A stretch of 42,922 nt of DNA from Actinomycetota bacterium (GTDB taxonomy: Bacteria > Actinomycetota > Thermoleophilia > Gaiellales > Gaiellaceae). Made by a program: the position numbers and the translations under genes. Below the pieces are notes generated by a model. That model saw only the letters and a list, made by a program, of their open reading frames with translations, was not told where the DNA came from and made no database searches. How positions within the stretch are numbered: the stretch's first letter is position 1; each line of letters starts with the position of its first letter. Where the stretch lies: the NCBI GenBank assembly GCA_013816245.1, contig JACDEU010000024.1, forward strand, positions 1 to 42,922, written 5' to 3'. Below are positions 1 through 8,766 of this stretch, piece after piece.

Positions 1-36
1 GGCGGAGTGGGTCCGGTCCGCTGGTGCGGCGGAGCC

Positions 37-486
37 TCAGCCCTCCGTCTCCGCTCGCCGCTCGGCCTCGGCGACGGCCGGTTCGGAGATGTCGCGAACC
101 GCCTCGGCGAGCTCGGGCGCGGCGCTCACCGCGGCGAGGTCGGCCTGGGCGACGATGCCCACAAGCCGCCCGCCCCGAACGACCGGAAGCCGTCTGATCT
201 GCTCGTTGCGCATGATCGAGAGCGCGTCCTCGATCTCGTCCGACGGTTCGACGGTCGTCACCCCTGGCGTCATCACCCGGTCGACCGTCGTCTCCGCCCC
301 GAGCCCCTCCGCCAGCGCCCGCACCGAGAGATCCCGGTCAGTGACGATCCCGACGAGCTCTCCCTCATCGGCCACGACCGGAAGCGCGCCTGCGTCGGCA
401 TCGCGCATACCGACCGCGGCCTCCTGGATCGTCGCGTCGACGCGAACGGCTACCGGCTCGCTGCTCATGACGTCCTTGATCTGCAC
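37..486 (-). CDS. CBS-pair domain protein
   Basis: A 149-residue soluble protein made almost entirely of two CBS motifs, roughly residues 5-58 and 69-121. Each ends in the typical strand-loop (GIVTDRDL at 46-53; GIVAQADL near 111-118). CBS pairs usually bind adenosyl ligands such as AMP, ATP or SAM and act as sensors; no effector domain is attached, so the partner is unknown. A charged, alanine- and glutamate-rich tail follows. The ATG start is preceded on the minus strand by a purine-rich GAAGGAGG-like ribosome site. It diverges from the large cyclase gene at 732, with about 245 bases of repeat-rich sequence between them. The family is certain; the specific role is not. Confidence 0.9.
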   Translation of the reverse strand: MQIKDVMSSEPVAVRVDATIQEAAVGMRDADAGALPVVADEGELVGIVTDRDLSVRALAEGLGAETTVDRVMTPGVTTVEPSDEIEDALSIMRNEQIRRLPVVRGGRLVGIVAQADLAAVSAAPELAEAVRDISEPAVAEAERRAETEG

Positions 487-731
487 GGTCCTCCTTCAGT
501 CGCTGTCGGTTGTTGGGATGCCCCGTACCGTGAGAGCCAAACGGGCTGTGAGGTGCCAAAACTCCGGTTCCACCTGCAAATCAGGCGTTTCCTGAAATCC
601 GGCCAAGTTTACGAAGCCGAGGTGGAGGGTGTCAAAACCCTGGTTCAGCGCGGAATCCGAGTTTTGACACCCTTCACCATCGCTGATGTTGTGGATCGAA
701 TCCGACCGGCCTAGACTCACGCTCAGCGTGC
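487..731. promoter_or_regulatory. Divergent intergenic region with three copies of a 19-nt motif
   Basis: The motif GGTGYCAAAACYCBGRTTC occurs at 552-570 (+), 628-646 (+) and 653-671 (-). The second and third copies face each other and form a 15-bp inverted repeat with one mismatch (624-638 and 661-675, 22-nt spacer). The site lies between two divergent genes, so it could be an operator, or a long hairpin in the cyclase leader. No convincing -35/-10 pair was seen. Confidence 0.55.
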
Positions 732-3700
732 ATGTCTGATCTCCCTGTTGGTCGCGTCACGTTCCTCTTCACCGACATCGAGGGGTCGACGCGGCTCCTG
801 CGTGCGCTCGGCGACCGCTACGCGGAGGCGCTTGCAAATCACCGGCGGCTGCTACGAGCGAGTTTCGCGGGGCACAGCGGGGTCGAGGTGGACACGCAGG
901 GCGACAGTTTCTTCGTCGCCTTCCCCGATCCCAGCGAAGCGCTTGCGGCCGCCGAGGAAGGCCAGCGCGCCCTTTCGGCGCACGCCTGGCCCGACGGCGA
1001 GCTGCGCGTCCGCATGGGCCTCCACACCGGCGATCCGCTCATTTCGGATGACCATTACGTCGGAATCGACGTCCACCGGGGCGCGCGAATTGCCGCGGCC
1101 GCGCACGGCGGCCAGGTGATCATCTCGGAGCGCACGAGCAAGCTCGTCTCCGAGGCCGGGGCGCCAGCCGTCACGCTGCGTGATCTCGGGGCACACCGCC
1201 TGAAGGACCTGCCCGAGGCGGAGCGACTCTTCCAGGTCGTCCTCGACGGCCTGCCCAGTAGCTTTCCGCCGCCCCGAGTGCACGAGGAGGCGATCGAGGC
1301 CGCTGGCCTGCCCGACTACTCGCTTCCGCCGGCCGACGTCCCCTGTCCCTACAAGGGCCTCCTCTCCTTCGAGCCGGAGGACCGCGAGGTCTTCTTCGGA
1401 CGCGAGCAGCTTGTCGAGGATCTCGCCGCCCGGCTAACGGAGTCGACCTTCCTCGCCGTCGTGGGACCGTCCGGAAGCGGCAAGTCGTCGCTCGTCCGGG
1501 CGGGCATCGTGCCGGCGCTTCAGCGTGCGTCGGGCGACGGGTTGACCACGGCGATCTTCTCCCCGGGCGCGCAGCCGCTGGCGCAGCTCGCCGACACCGG
1601 GGAGGCCTCTCTGCTCGTCGTCGACCAGTTCGAGGAGATCTTCACGCTCTGCCGCGACGAGGAAGAACGACGCGCGTTCATGGAAGCGCTCCTCGACGCC
1701 GCCGCAAAGGAGGCCCGCGTCGTCGTCGCCCTTCGCGCCGACTTCTACGGCCACTGCGCCGCGTATCCGCGGCTTGCCTCCGCACTCGAGGACCATCAGG
1801 CGCTCGTCGGCCCGATGACGGAGGAGGAGCTACGACGTGCGATCGAGCGGCCCGCAGAGCATGCCGGGCTCCTGCTCGAGCCCGGCGTCGTCGAGGGGCT
1901 ACTGCGAGACGTTGCCGGGCAGCCCGGTGGGCTGCCGCTGCTCTCGCACAGCCTGCTCGAGACGTGGAAGCGGAGGAGCGGCCGGATGCTCACCGTGATC
2001 GGTTACCTGCAGTCGGGCGGCGTGCAGGGGGCGATCGCGAAAACTGCCGAAACCGTGTACCGCGACGCGCTGTCCACCGAACAGCAGACGCTCGCGCGGA
2101 ACATCTTCCTGCGGCTGACCGAGCTCGGCGAGGGGACCGAGGACACGCGCCGACGCGTATCGATCGCCGAGCTCGTCCCGCACCCGGAGCGGGAGGCGGA
2201 GGTCGACGAGGTTCTGCGCACGCTCGCGGACGCACGCCTCGTGACGATCGGCGAGGGAACGGTTGAGGTGGCGCACGAGGCGCTCATCCGCCACTGGCCG
2301 ACGCTCCGCGAGTGGCTCGACGAGGATCGCGAGGGTCGGCTCCTCCACCGCCGGCTGACCGAGGCGGCGCACGAGTGGGAGGCTCTCCGCCGCGACCCCG
2401 GTGCGCTCCTTCGCGGAGCGCGACTTGCCACGACCGGCGACTGGGCGACGGCGCACGACTCGGAGCTGAACGAGCTCGAGCGCGAGTTCCTGACCGCGAG
2501 CCGTCAGGCGAGCGAGCGCGAGGCCGAACGACAGCGACGCGCCAACCGCCGCCTGCGCGCCCTCCTGATCGGCGCGGTCGTCCTGCTCGCCCTCGCCGTC
2601 CTCGCGGGCGCCGTCGCGCTCTTGCAGCGGAGCCATGCCCGGACCGCCCAGGCCAAGGCAGAAGCCCAGGCGCTGAGGTCGGACGCAGAGCGTCTCGGCA
2701 CGTTGGCGGGGACCGAGACGGACCTGGGCCGCTCACTCCTGCTCGCGGTGGCCGGCGTGAAGTTGCAGGACCTTCCGGAGACCCGCGGTGCCCTGCTCGC
2801 TGTCCTGCAGAAAAACCCGGCGGCGTTCCGCGTCATCCGCCCCTCTCGAGCCGCGGAGTCCGCGCTAGCCGTAAGTCCCGATGGCCGGCTCGTGGCATCC
2901 GGTGACTCCGCCGGAGCGGTCCACTTCCTCGACCTGCGGACGTGGAAGGCCCGCGGGCCGACGGTGCGGCTCGATGCCTCGGTCTCCATGCAGGGGATGA
3001 AGTTTTCACCAGACGGAGGCACGCTCGCCGTGGTCACGGCCACGGGAACAAGGTCGAAGCTGAACCTGGTCGATGTGGCCTCCAGGGCCGTCCGGCCGAT
3101 CGGATCCTGGCCTTCGCCGATCTTCGAGGGCCCCCTGAGGTTGATGAGGGTGGCGTTCTCACCCGACGGGAAACGAATCGCCGTCGCTGTGGCCAGCGAT
3201 TCAATGGCCAAGGGCCCGGTGGCGAGCGCGCGACTCCTCCTGCTCGATGCGCGGAGCGGGCGGATCGTCTGGGAGCGGAGCTATCCGGTGCGCCCCGGAC
3301 AGCAGGAGGCGGAGGTCACCTTCAGCCCCCGGGGAGTGCTCGTAACGTCGGCCTCTCAGGGAGAGACGATCCTGTGGAACGCGTCGACCGGCCGGATCCT
3401 GCGCCGATTCCCGATCGGTGGGCCGTTGTCGCTCTCGCCCGACGGTCGTCTCGTGGCCCTCGGCCAGAACAACGACAATCCCGCAGACCCCAGCGGTTCG
3501 TTGGCGACGCTCGATCTGCGCACCGGCACGCACCGGTCGCTCGAGGCTCTGCCCGTCAACGCCTGGATCACCAGCGTCTGGTTCACGCCCGACGGAACGA
3601 GCATCGTCGCCCGCTCGTTCGAGGGCGGGGTGCGGGTATGGGACGCCGCCTCCGGCTCGATCGTCCACACCTTCACCGGTCAGGCCAGTGGACAGAACGT

Positions 3701-4802
3701 GGTCGTCACCCCCTCCGGGCGCACGGCCCTCGCGGGGAGCGAGGACGGGAGCGTAGTGGCCTGGGACCTCTCCGGCAAGCAACGCCTGGGCCGGACGTTC
3801 CGCTGGAACTCGCCACAAAATACGTGCCTCGACACACCCTGCCAGGCGATCGACCCACAGAGCACGCTCATGGCGACACGCCAGGCTGACGGAACGATCG
3901 CGCTGATCGATCTTCGAAGGCTCCGGCTGCTCGACACGTTGCCGGCCAAGAATGGTTCGGCGACGTACGCCGTCGCGTTTCTGCCCGATGGTCGGACGCT
4001 GGCTACGGGAGTCAGCAACGGGAACGTCACGTTCTGGGACGTCCGGACCCGGTCCGTGGTGCGCACACTTCACCTTCCCGACCCCGTGTGGCGGGTGGCG
4101 ATCAGCCCAGCCGGAAAGCTTCTGGCCACCCAGACCCAAGGCCAAGAGGACTCCGACACGAAGGTCGAGGTGCGAGACCTCTCATCGGAAAAGCTCCTGT
4201 ACTCCCATAGGGTTCGGTACGGGCCTGGTGGCCTGTACTTCAGCGCGGACGGCCGCGCGCTCGCGGCGCTGGGGTGCTGCCAGCCGGATTCGTCCATCGT
4301 GGTATGGGACGCTCGTTCCGGCGCGAAGCTGTTCACGCCGCACGCGGATGGTAAAGCCAACTCCATCGCCTTCTCGGCGGACAGCCGTGTCTTGGGGGCA
4401 GGATTGGAGGACGGGCGGGTCGTGTTCTGGGACTCCCGCAACGGCAAGCAGCTCGGATCGCCGATCCAGGTAGCGACCGGCTTCGTCTATACGATCGGGT
4501 TCTCGCCGGACGGCCGCCTGCTCGTGGCCGGCTCGAGTGACCAGACGACGACCCTGTTGGACCTCCGATCGCGTAAGCCTCTGGGGAACGCCTTCCCCAA
4601 CGAACAGGCGGCGATCACGATCCCAACATTCGAGCCGAACGGCGACTTGTTCATCAACTACCTCTCGAAAGGTGAAGAATGGCCGATAGACGTGCAAACG
4701 TGGCAACGCTACGCGTGCCAAGTCGCCGGCCGCGACCTCACGCGCGCTGAGTGGAGCGACCTTCTCCCCAACCGCCCCTACCGGCGTGTCTGTCCACAGT
4801 AG
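732..4802 (+). CDS. Class III nucleotidyl cyclase domain - STAND ATPase - TM - WD40 repeat protein
   Basis: A 1356-residue signalling protein. Residues about 8-180 form a class III adenylate/guanylate cyclase domain with metal-binding aspartates at D15 (FTDIEGS) and D58 (DTQGDSFFVAF); the usual VNxAAR motif reads VHRGAR. From about 204 follows an nSTAND1-type NTPase with P-loop GPSGSGKSS near 245-253 and Walker B LLVVDQFEE near 295. One transmembrane helix lies near 608-632, and the remaining ~700 residues are WD40 repeats with recurring FSPDG and WD blocks. The cyclase/NTPase half is probably cytoplasmic, with the propellers on the other side or at the membrane. ATG 732 begins right at the cyclase domain. 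STAND-WD40 proteins typically act as ligand-triggered switches; whether the cyclase makes cAMP or is degenerate cannot be read from sequence. It stands alone, divergent from the CBS gene. Confidence 0.9.
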   Translation: MSDLPVGRVTFLFTDIEGSTRLLRALGDRYAEALANHRRLLRASFAGHSGVEVDTQGDSFFVAFPDPSEALAAAEEGQRALSAHAWPDGELRVRMGLHTGDPLISDDHYVGIDVHRGARIAAAAHGGQVIISERTSKLVSEAGAPAVTLRDLGAHRLKDLPEAERLFQVVLDGLPSSFPPPRVHEEAIEAAGLPDYSLPPADVPCPYKGLLSFEPEDREVFFGREQLVEDLAARLTESTFLAVVGPSGSGKSSLVRAGIVPALQRASGDGLTTAIFSPGAQPLAQLADTGEASLLVVDQFEEIFTLCRDEEERRAFMEALLDAAAKEARVVVALRADFYGHCAAYPRLASALEDHQALVGPMTEEELRRAIERPAEHAGLLLEPGVVEGLLRDVAGQPGGLPLLSHSLLETWKRRSGRMLTVIGYLQSGGVQGAIAKTAETVYRDALSTEQQTLARNIFLRLTELGEGTEDTRRRVSIAELVPHPEREAEVDEVLRTLADARLVTIGEGTVEVAHEALIRHWPTLREWLDEDREGRLLHRRLTEAAHEWEALRRDPGALLRGARLATTGDWATAHDSELNELEREFLTASRQASEREAERQRRANRRLRALLIGAVVLLALAVLAGAVALLQRSHARTAQAKAEAQALRSDAERLGTLAGTETDLGRSLLLAVAGVKLQDLPETRGALLAVLQKNPAAFRVIRPSRAAESALAVSPDGRLVASGDSAGAVHFLDLRTWKARGPTVRLDASVSMQGMKFSPDGGTLAVVTATGTRSKLNLVDVASRAVRPIGSWPSPIFEGPLRLMRVAFSPDGKRIAVAVASDSMAKGPVASARLLLLDARSGRIVWERSYPVRPGQQEAEVTFSPRGVLVTSASQGETILWNASTGRILRRFPIGGPLSLSPDGRLVALGQNNDNPADPSGSLATLDLRTGTHRSLEALPVNAWITSVWFTPDGTSIVARSFEGGVRVWDAASGSIVHTFTGQASGQNVVVTPSGRTALAGSEDGSVVAWDLSGKQRLGRTFRWNSPQNTCLDTPCQAIDPQSTLMATRQADGTIALIDLRRLRLLDTLPAKNGSATYAVAFLPDGRTLATGVSNGNVTFWDVRTRSVVRTLHLPDPVWRVAISPAGKLLATQTQGQEDSDTKVEVRDLSSEKLLYSHRVRYGPGGLYFSADGRALAALGCCQPDSSIVVWDARSGAKLFTPHADGKANSIAFSADSRVLGAGLEDGRVVFWDSRNGKQLGSPIQVATGFVYTIGFSPDGRLLVAGSSDQTTTLLDLRSRKPLGNAFPNEQAAITIPTFEPNGDLFINYLSKGEEWPIDVQTWQRYACQVAGRDLTRAEWSDLLPNRPYRRVCPQ

Positions 4803-5018
4803 CCCGGCCCAAAGGTCATCCTCGAAGGGGTAAGTAGAACGTCCTCGGCAGATTAGGAGTGCTTGCGGCGAGCTACCGCACGCTAGGGGCCTAGCGGATG
4901 GAGCCTTTATGGAGCCCCGTGGTTGCAACCGGTGGCAATTACCGGTAAAGCCGACAGGCCCAAACCCGCAGAAACAAGCCAAATCCGTTGCCACCGGCTG
5001 CCACCGGTTGCCTGAGAA

Positions 5019-5065
5019 GTTCCATGGTAAGGAGGGGGTCGACGGTTCGAGTCCGTCAGGTCCAT
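5019..5065 (+). pseudogene. tRNA-Thr(GGT) 3' half
   Basis: The geometry is tRNA-like from the anticodon loop onward. Loop ATGGTAA (5024-5030) gives anticodon GGT. It is followed by stem strand GGAGG, variable GGGTC, a perfect T-stem GACGG/CCGTC around TTCGAGT (5046-5052), and a 7-nt acceptor strand AGGTCCA. No matching 5' acceptor or D-arm lies upstream; only a weak anticodon-stem strand GTTCC is present. It is therefore a 3' half rather than a functional tRNA, of the kind left by integration into tRNA genes. Confidence 0.6.
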
Positions 5066-5174
5066 GGTCGTCTTACGTTGGGGCACATTTAGGGCACACC
5101 GTGTAGGGATCCCGCGGGTACACGCGTACCCTTCAAAGACGAGGATTCGCCTCAACCGTGCTACGTTGCGACCC

Positions 5175-5259
5175 GCTGACGGACGGGAGGGAACGCGCTT
5201 CCCACGGCCTGACTTCACTCGTAATGAAGGGGTCGGCTGTTCGAGTCCGCGCGTCGGCT
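5175..5259 (+). pseudogene. tRNA-Thr(CGT)-like degenerate sequence
   Basis: A perfect anticodon arm CTTCA-CTCGTAA-TGAAG (5213-5229) gives anticodon CGT. The T-loop TTCGAGT (5240-5246) sits in a stem with two mismatches. The acceptor strand CGTCGGC (5252-5258) can pair with GCTGACG at 5175-5181. The region between acceptor and anticodon arm is 31 nt instead of about 19, and holds a non-canonical hairpin (GGGAA/TTCCC) instead of a D-arm. It is probably a decayed or chimeric tRNA. It ends 35 nt upstream of the start of the cyclase gene at 5295. Confidence 0.5.
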
Positions 5260-5294
5260 TTCTCTCCTGCCCTGCGCCGTCGTACTCTTTGCAC

Positions 5295-8200
5295 ATGCTC
5301 ACGTGCTCGAGCTGCGGGCGGGAGAACCCAGACGGGTTTCAGTTCTGCGGCAGCTGCGGCGCGGCGCTGGCGGTGCTTCGAATTCGGGAAGTGCGGAAGA
5401 CCGTTACCGTCCTCTTCGCCGACGTAACCGGCTCGACTGCGCTCGGAGAGCGGCTCGACCCTGAGTCGCTTCGCCGCGTGATGGGTCGCTACCTCGAGGA
5501 GATGAAGGTCGTGCTCGAGCGTCACGGTGGCACCGTCGAGAAGTTCATTGGCGACGCCGTCATGGCAGTCTTCGGCATCCCGACCCTGCACGAGGACGAC
5601 GCTCTGCGCAGCCTGCGTGCGGCATCGGAGATGCGCGATCGGCTGGCCTCGTTGAATGAGGAGCTCGAACGCGACTTCGGTGTTCGACTCGAGGCGCGCA
5701 TCGGCGTGAATACGGGGGAGGTCGTGACGGGCGACGGCGAATCCCACGATCGGCTGGCTACCGGGGACGCCGTCAACGTCGCCGCTCGGCTCGAGCAGTC
5801 GGCTGCTCCGGGTGAGATCCTGCTCGGCGGGCAAACGCTGGAGCTTGCGGCCGAAGTAGTTGAGGTGGAGCCGGTCGAGCCGCTTTCGCTCAAAGGGAAG
5901 ACGGACGCAGTCGCTGCGTACCGTTTGGTGCGCGTCGTCGATGGCCCGCTGCCAGAAGGAGGTGGCGATGTGCCGATCGTTGGCCGGCGCGACGAGCTCG
6001 CGCGCGTACGTGGTGCCTTTGACGAGGCCGTCTCGGCACGCCGATGCGGGCTCGTAACGGTTCTCGGCCCGCCGGGCATTGGAAAGTCGCGCCTCGGGCG
6101 CGAGCTCGCCGCCGCTCTGAGCGGCGAAGCAAACGTGCTGAGCGGCCGCTGCCTGCCCTACGGCGAAGGAATCACCTACTGGCCGCTGCGTGAGATCTTC
6201 GCGGCCGCTGGGGGCGAGAGCGAGCTCGACGCCGCGCTTGAGCAAGGAGCGCCTGAAGAGATCTTCTGGGCGGTTCGCAAGGCGTTCGAGAGTCGCGCGC
6301 GCGTGCAGCCGCTCGTACTCGTCGTCGAAGACATTCACTGGGCCGAGCCGACACTCCTCGACCTAATCGAGCATCTCACGCTCTGGACGCGGGACGCGCC
6401 CCTTCTGCTCCTCTGCCTTGCGCGGCCGGAACTGCTCGATGAGCGCCCGGGTTGGGGCGGGCTGACGATTGCGCTCGATCCGCTTTCCGAGGCTGAGTCC
6501 GATCAGCTGATCGAGGAGCTTCTCGGCGAATCGAGGCTCGAGCAGGGCACCCGTGCCCGGATCCGCGCAGCGGCCGAGGGGAATCCGCTCTTCGTCGAGC
6601 AGCTGCTCGCGATGCTCGCTGAGGGCGGGTCCCCGGAGGACGTGCCACCGACGATCCAAGCGCTTCTCGCCGCTCGTCTCGACGCGCTGCCCGATGAGGA
6701 GCGCGACCTGCTCGAGCGCGCGTCGGTCATCGGGCTCGAGTTCGAATGGGAGGCTCTCGGCGAGCTTGCTCCCGACCGGCGCCGGCCTGCCGGTTCGCAG
6801 CTGGTGGCACTCGTCCGCAAGGAGCTGATCCGCCCGCACGAGGCGATCCAGGACACCTTCTATTTCCGGCACATGCTGATCAGGGACGCGGCCTACGAGC
6901 GCATTCCGAAGGAGGTTCGGTCCGAGTTGCACGAAGGAGTCGCCGGCTGGCTCAATGGCCGGGGGTACGAGTTCGACGAGATCGTCGGCTATCACCTCGA
7001 ACAGGCCTATCGGTCCGTCGCAGAGCTCGGGCCGGCCGGCGACCGGGCACGGGCGCTCGCCGAGCGGGCCGCTGAACACCTTGCCGCTTCAGGCTTGCGG
7101 GCGAACGGCCGAGGCGACACGGGGGCGGCCGCGAACCTGCTCGAGCGTGCCTCGTCCTTGCTTCCTGCGGACAACCAGCTGCGCCTGAGCCTCCAGACTC
7201 CTTTCGGTGAGGCCCTCAGGGACGTCGGTCAGCTGGAGCTGGCGGATTCGGTGCTTTCCGAGGCGGTCGACCATGCGAGCGAAGCCGGCGAGCGCGCGGT
7301 GGCAGCCGCCGCAGCCGTCGCGCTCATCGAGCTTCGCTTTCACAGGCCGGCCCAGACAGGTGTTGGCAGAGAAGACGTCATGCGCGAGCTGGCGGCAGCA
7401 GTCCGGGTCTTTGAGGAGTTTGACGACGAGGCGGGGCTTGCTCGAGCGCTCTGTCTCGGCGGAAAGCTCCACTTCTGGGTGGGCGCCGCCGCCGCAGCGA
7501 TCAAGGATTTCGAGCGGTCGGCGCGGCACGCACGCGACGCCGGCGACGCGGCACAGGAGGCGGAGAGCCTCCAGTACGTCCTCGTAGCATCTCTCCGTGG
7601 CGCGACGCCGGTCGACGCAGCTCTCCGGCGCGTCGAGGAGGTCGGCGCGCAACTGGATCTGAACCGGAGGTTCGGCGTTGGCGTCCTTCTGACGCTTGGG
7701 CATCTCGAGGCGATGCAGGCGCGCTTCAACGCTGCGCGCGACGCGATATCGCGGGCAAGGGCGACCGCGGAGAGTCTCGGCGTGGTGCTGCTCGCCTCCC
7801 TTTTGGGCACCTCGGCCGGGAGTGTCGAGCTGCTCGCAGGCGATCCGGTCGCCGCAGAGCAGCATCTGCGCCCGGCCTGTGACGAGCTCGAGCAGATTGG
7901 CGAACTGGGTTTCCTCGCGAGCAGTGCGCCCCTCCTCGCGGAAGCTCTCTTCCTCCAGGGACGCCATCTGGATGGATTGCGCCTGACGGAGCGCTGGGAT
8001 GCGAGGCGGTTGACGGTGCCTGAGGACGTCGACGGGCAAGCAAACTGGCGGCGTGTGCGGGCGAAGCTGCAGGCCAGTCGGGGCGAGGTGGAGGAGGCCG
8101 AGCATCTCGCCCGCGAGGCGACGGCGATGGTCGCGCCCACTGAATTCCTCGATCTGCGCGCGCAGACGCTCGCCGATCTCGGGGAGGTTCTGCGTCTCGC

Positions 8201-8318
8201 GGGGCGGCCGGAGGAGTCCGCGGCAGCCGTCCAAGAAGCGATTCAACTTTTCGAAGCGAAGGGGAACGTGGCCGCCGCCGGGCACCTGTCCGGCACCTCG
8301 GTCTCCGTGCCAGAGTGA
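5295..8318 (+). CDS. Zinc-ribbon class III cyclase - AAA ATPase - TPR regulator
   Basis: A 1007-residue protein with a common actinobacterial architecture. A zinc ribbon uses C4, C7, C18 and C21. A class III cyclase domain spans about 33-205, with metal aspartates D43 (LFADVTGS) and D87 (KFIGDAVMAVFG) and the substrate-site motif VNVAAR. An AAA/NB-ARC-like ATPase follows, with P-loop GPPGIGKS (258-265) and a Walker B-like LVLVVEDIHW near 345. The C-terminal half is helical TPR-like sequence. I chose ATG 5295 because the zinc ribbon begins directly after it; the open frame upstream crosses tRNA-like sequence. The layout is that of a soluble signal integrator coupling nucleotide synthesis to a regulatory ATPase. 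The ligand and output are unknown. It stands alone. Confidence 0.9.
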   Translation: MLTCSSCGRENPDGFQFCGSCGAALAVLRIREVRKTVTVLFADVTGSTALGERLDPESLRRVMGRYLEEMKVVLERHGGTVEKFIGDAVMAVFGIPTLHEDDALRSLRAASEMRDRLASLNEELERDFGVRLEARIGVNTGEVVTGDGESHDRLATGDAVNVAARLEQSAAPGEILLGGQTLELAAEVVEVEPVEPLSLKGKTDAVAAYRLVRVVDGPLPEGGGDVPIVGRRDELARVRGAFDEAVSARRCGLVTVLGPPGIGKSRLGRELAAALSGEANVLSGRCLPYGEGITYWPLREIFAAAGGESELDAALEQGAPEEIFWAVRKAFESRARVQPLVLVVEDIHWAEPTLLDLIEHLTLWTRDAPLLLLCLARPELLDERPGWGGLTIALDPLSEAESDQLIEELLGESRLEQGTRARIRAAAEGNPLFVEQLLAMLAEGGSPEDVPPTIQALLAARLDALPDEERDLLERASVIGLEFEWEALGELAPDRRRPAGSQLVALVRKELIRPHEAIQDTFYFRHMLIRDAAYERIPKEVRSELHEGVAGWLNGRGYEFDEIVGYHLEQAYRSVAELGPAGDRARALAERAAEHLAASGLRANGRGDTGAAANLLERASSLLPADNQLRLSLQTPFGEALRDVGQLELADSVLSEAVDHASEAGERAVAAAAAVALIELRFHRPAQTGVGREDVMRELAAAVRVFEEFDDEAGLARALCLGGKLHFWVGAAAAAIKDFERSARHARDAGDAAQEAESLQYVLVASLRGATPVDAALRRVEEVGAQLDLNRRFGVGVLLTLGHLEAMQARFNAARDAISRARATAESLGVVLLASLLGTSAGSVELLAGDPVAAEQHLRPACDELEQIGELGFLASSAPLLAEALFLQGRHLDGLRLTERWDARRLTVPEDVDGQANWRRVRAKLQASRGEVEEAEHLAREATAMVAPTEFLDLRAQTLADLGEVLRLAGRPEESAAAVQEAIQLFEAKGNVAAAGHLSGTSVSVPE

Positions 8319-8433
8319 ACCACTGGCTCCGTGCCGGCGAGCGGTCTGAAAGCTCCCGACGCGCAGCCGGTGCGTAGCCGTCGAACGCATAACCCGGAGG
8401 TTGAAATGAATCGTCTCCGCCGAGGGGTGACCG

Positions 8434-8480
8434 CCTTCTTCACACGCGGGAGGTCCCTGATTCGATCCCAGGTGCGCCCA
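8434..8480 (+). pseudogene. tRNA-Val(CAC) 3' half, copy 1
   Basis: Anticodon loop TTCACAC (8439-8445, anticodon CAC), stem strand GCGGG, variable AGGTC, T-arm CCTGA-TTCGATC-CCAGG with one mismatch, acceptor strand TGCGCCC and A at 8480. No GGGCGCA-like 5' acceptor is present upstream. It matches a second copy ending at 11710 with only a few differences. Confidence 0.6.
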
Positions 8481-8488
8481 CTAGAAGA

Positions 8489-8513
8489 GGTCCTAGAAAC
8501 GGGGCCCTTTCTT
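8489..8513 (+). terminator. Terminator-like hairpin after the tRNA-Val remnant
   Basis: GGTCC (8489-8493) pairs with GGGCC (8502-8506) around an 8-nt loop, followed by CTTTCTT. The segment GAAACGGGGCC recurs after the fMet remnant at 11423, so the duplicated unit seems to include the tRNA's own terminator. Confidence 0.45.
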
Positions 8514-8550
8514 GTGCACTGCCGCCACGTCGCGTGGCGGAAACTTCCAC

Positions 8551-8572
8551 TTTGGAAACGGTTTTGGAAACG
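8551..8572 (+). repeat. Tandem TTTGGAAACG pair, 12-nt period
   Basis: TTTGGAAACG at 8551-8560 and 8563-8572, 71 nt after the end of the tRNA-Val 3' half. Similar pairs with 11-12 nt period follow the Thr, Ala and fMet remnants, each with a different word. They may be arm-type integrase sites. Confidence 0.45.
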
Positions 8573-8577
8573 TCTAG

Positions 8578-8766
8578 GGTGCAGCAATCGCTGACGACAT
8601 CGACAAGGCACTCCAGCTTGGGCTAGACAACACGAGCGGATCGTGGAAGTGCGCTCTCGTCGTCGCCGCCCGCGACAACCGTCAGACGGCGAAGCTGGTG
8701 TTGCTTGTTGCCGCCGCGACGTTGGTTGTGGCGCTCGTCACACTGATCGTGACCTTGGTGAAGTAG
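8578..8766 (+). pseudogene. 5'-truncated small membrane-protein fragment
   Basis: An open frame with no start codon after an in-frame TAG at 8575. It encodes a charged stretch (DDIDKALQLGLD), then WKCALVVAARDNRQTAK, then one strongly hydrophobic helix rich in V, L and A that ends at TAG 8764-8766. The composition looks like a genuine small protein with a C-terminal membrane anchor whose N-terminus was lost at the junction downstream of the tRNA-Val remnant. The family is not recognised. Confidence 0.35.

Larger units (their letters stand above)
4803..5294 (+). other. Gene-free stretch with repeats and tRNA-Thr remnants
   Basis: No protein gene was recognised here. It holds a perfect 13-bp inverted repeat (GCAACCGGTGGCA at 4925-4937 and its complement at 4999-5011) with a further GTTGCCACCGG at 4987-4997, then a tRNA-Thr(GGT) 3' half, two GGGCACA repeats (5081 and 5092) and a tRNA-Thr(CGT)-like sequence. 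The layout resembles the end of an integrated element. Confidence 0.55.

Noticed and set aside
1899-2636. Long minus-strand open frames inside the 732-4802 gene and similar antisense frames throughout
   Set aside because: They are shadows of high-GC coding sequence: arginine- and alanine-rich, with no recognisable domain, opposite genes with clear families.
5064-5294. N-terminal extension of the second cyclase protein to 5064
   Set aside because: The extension translates tRNA-like and repeat DNA. The zinc ribbon starts at ATG 5295.
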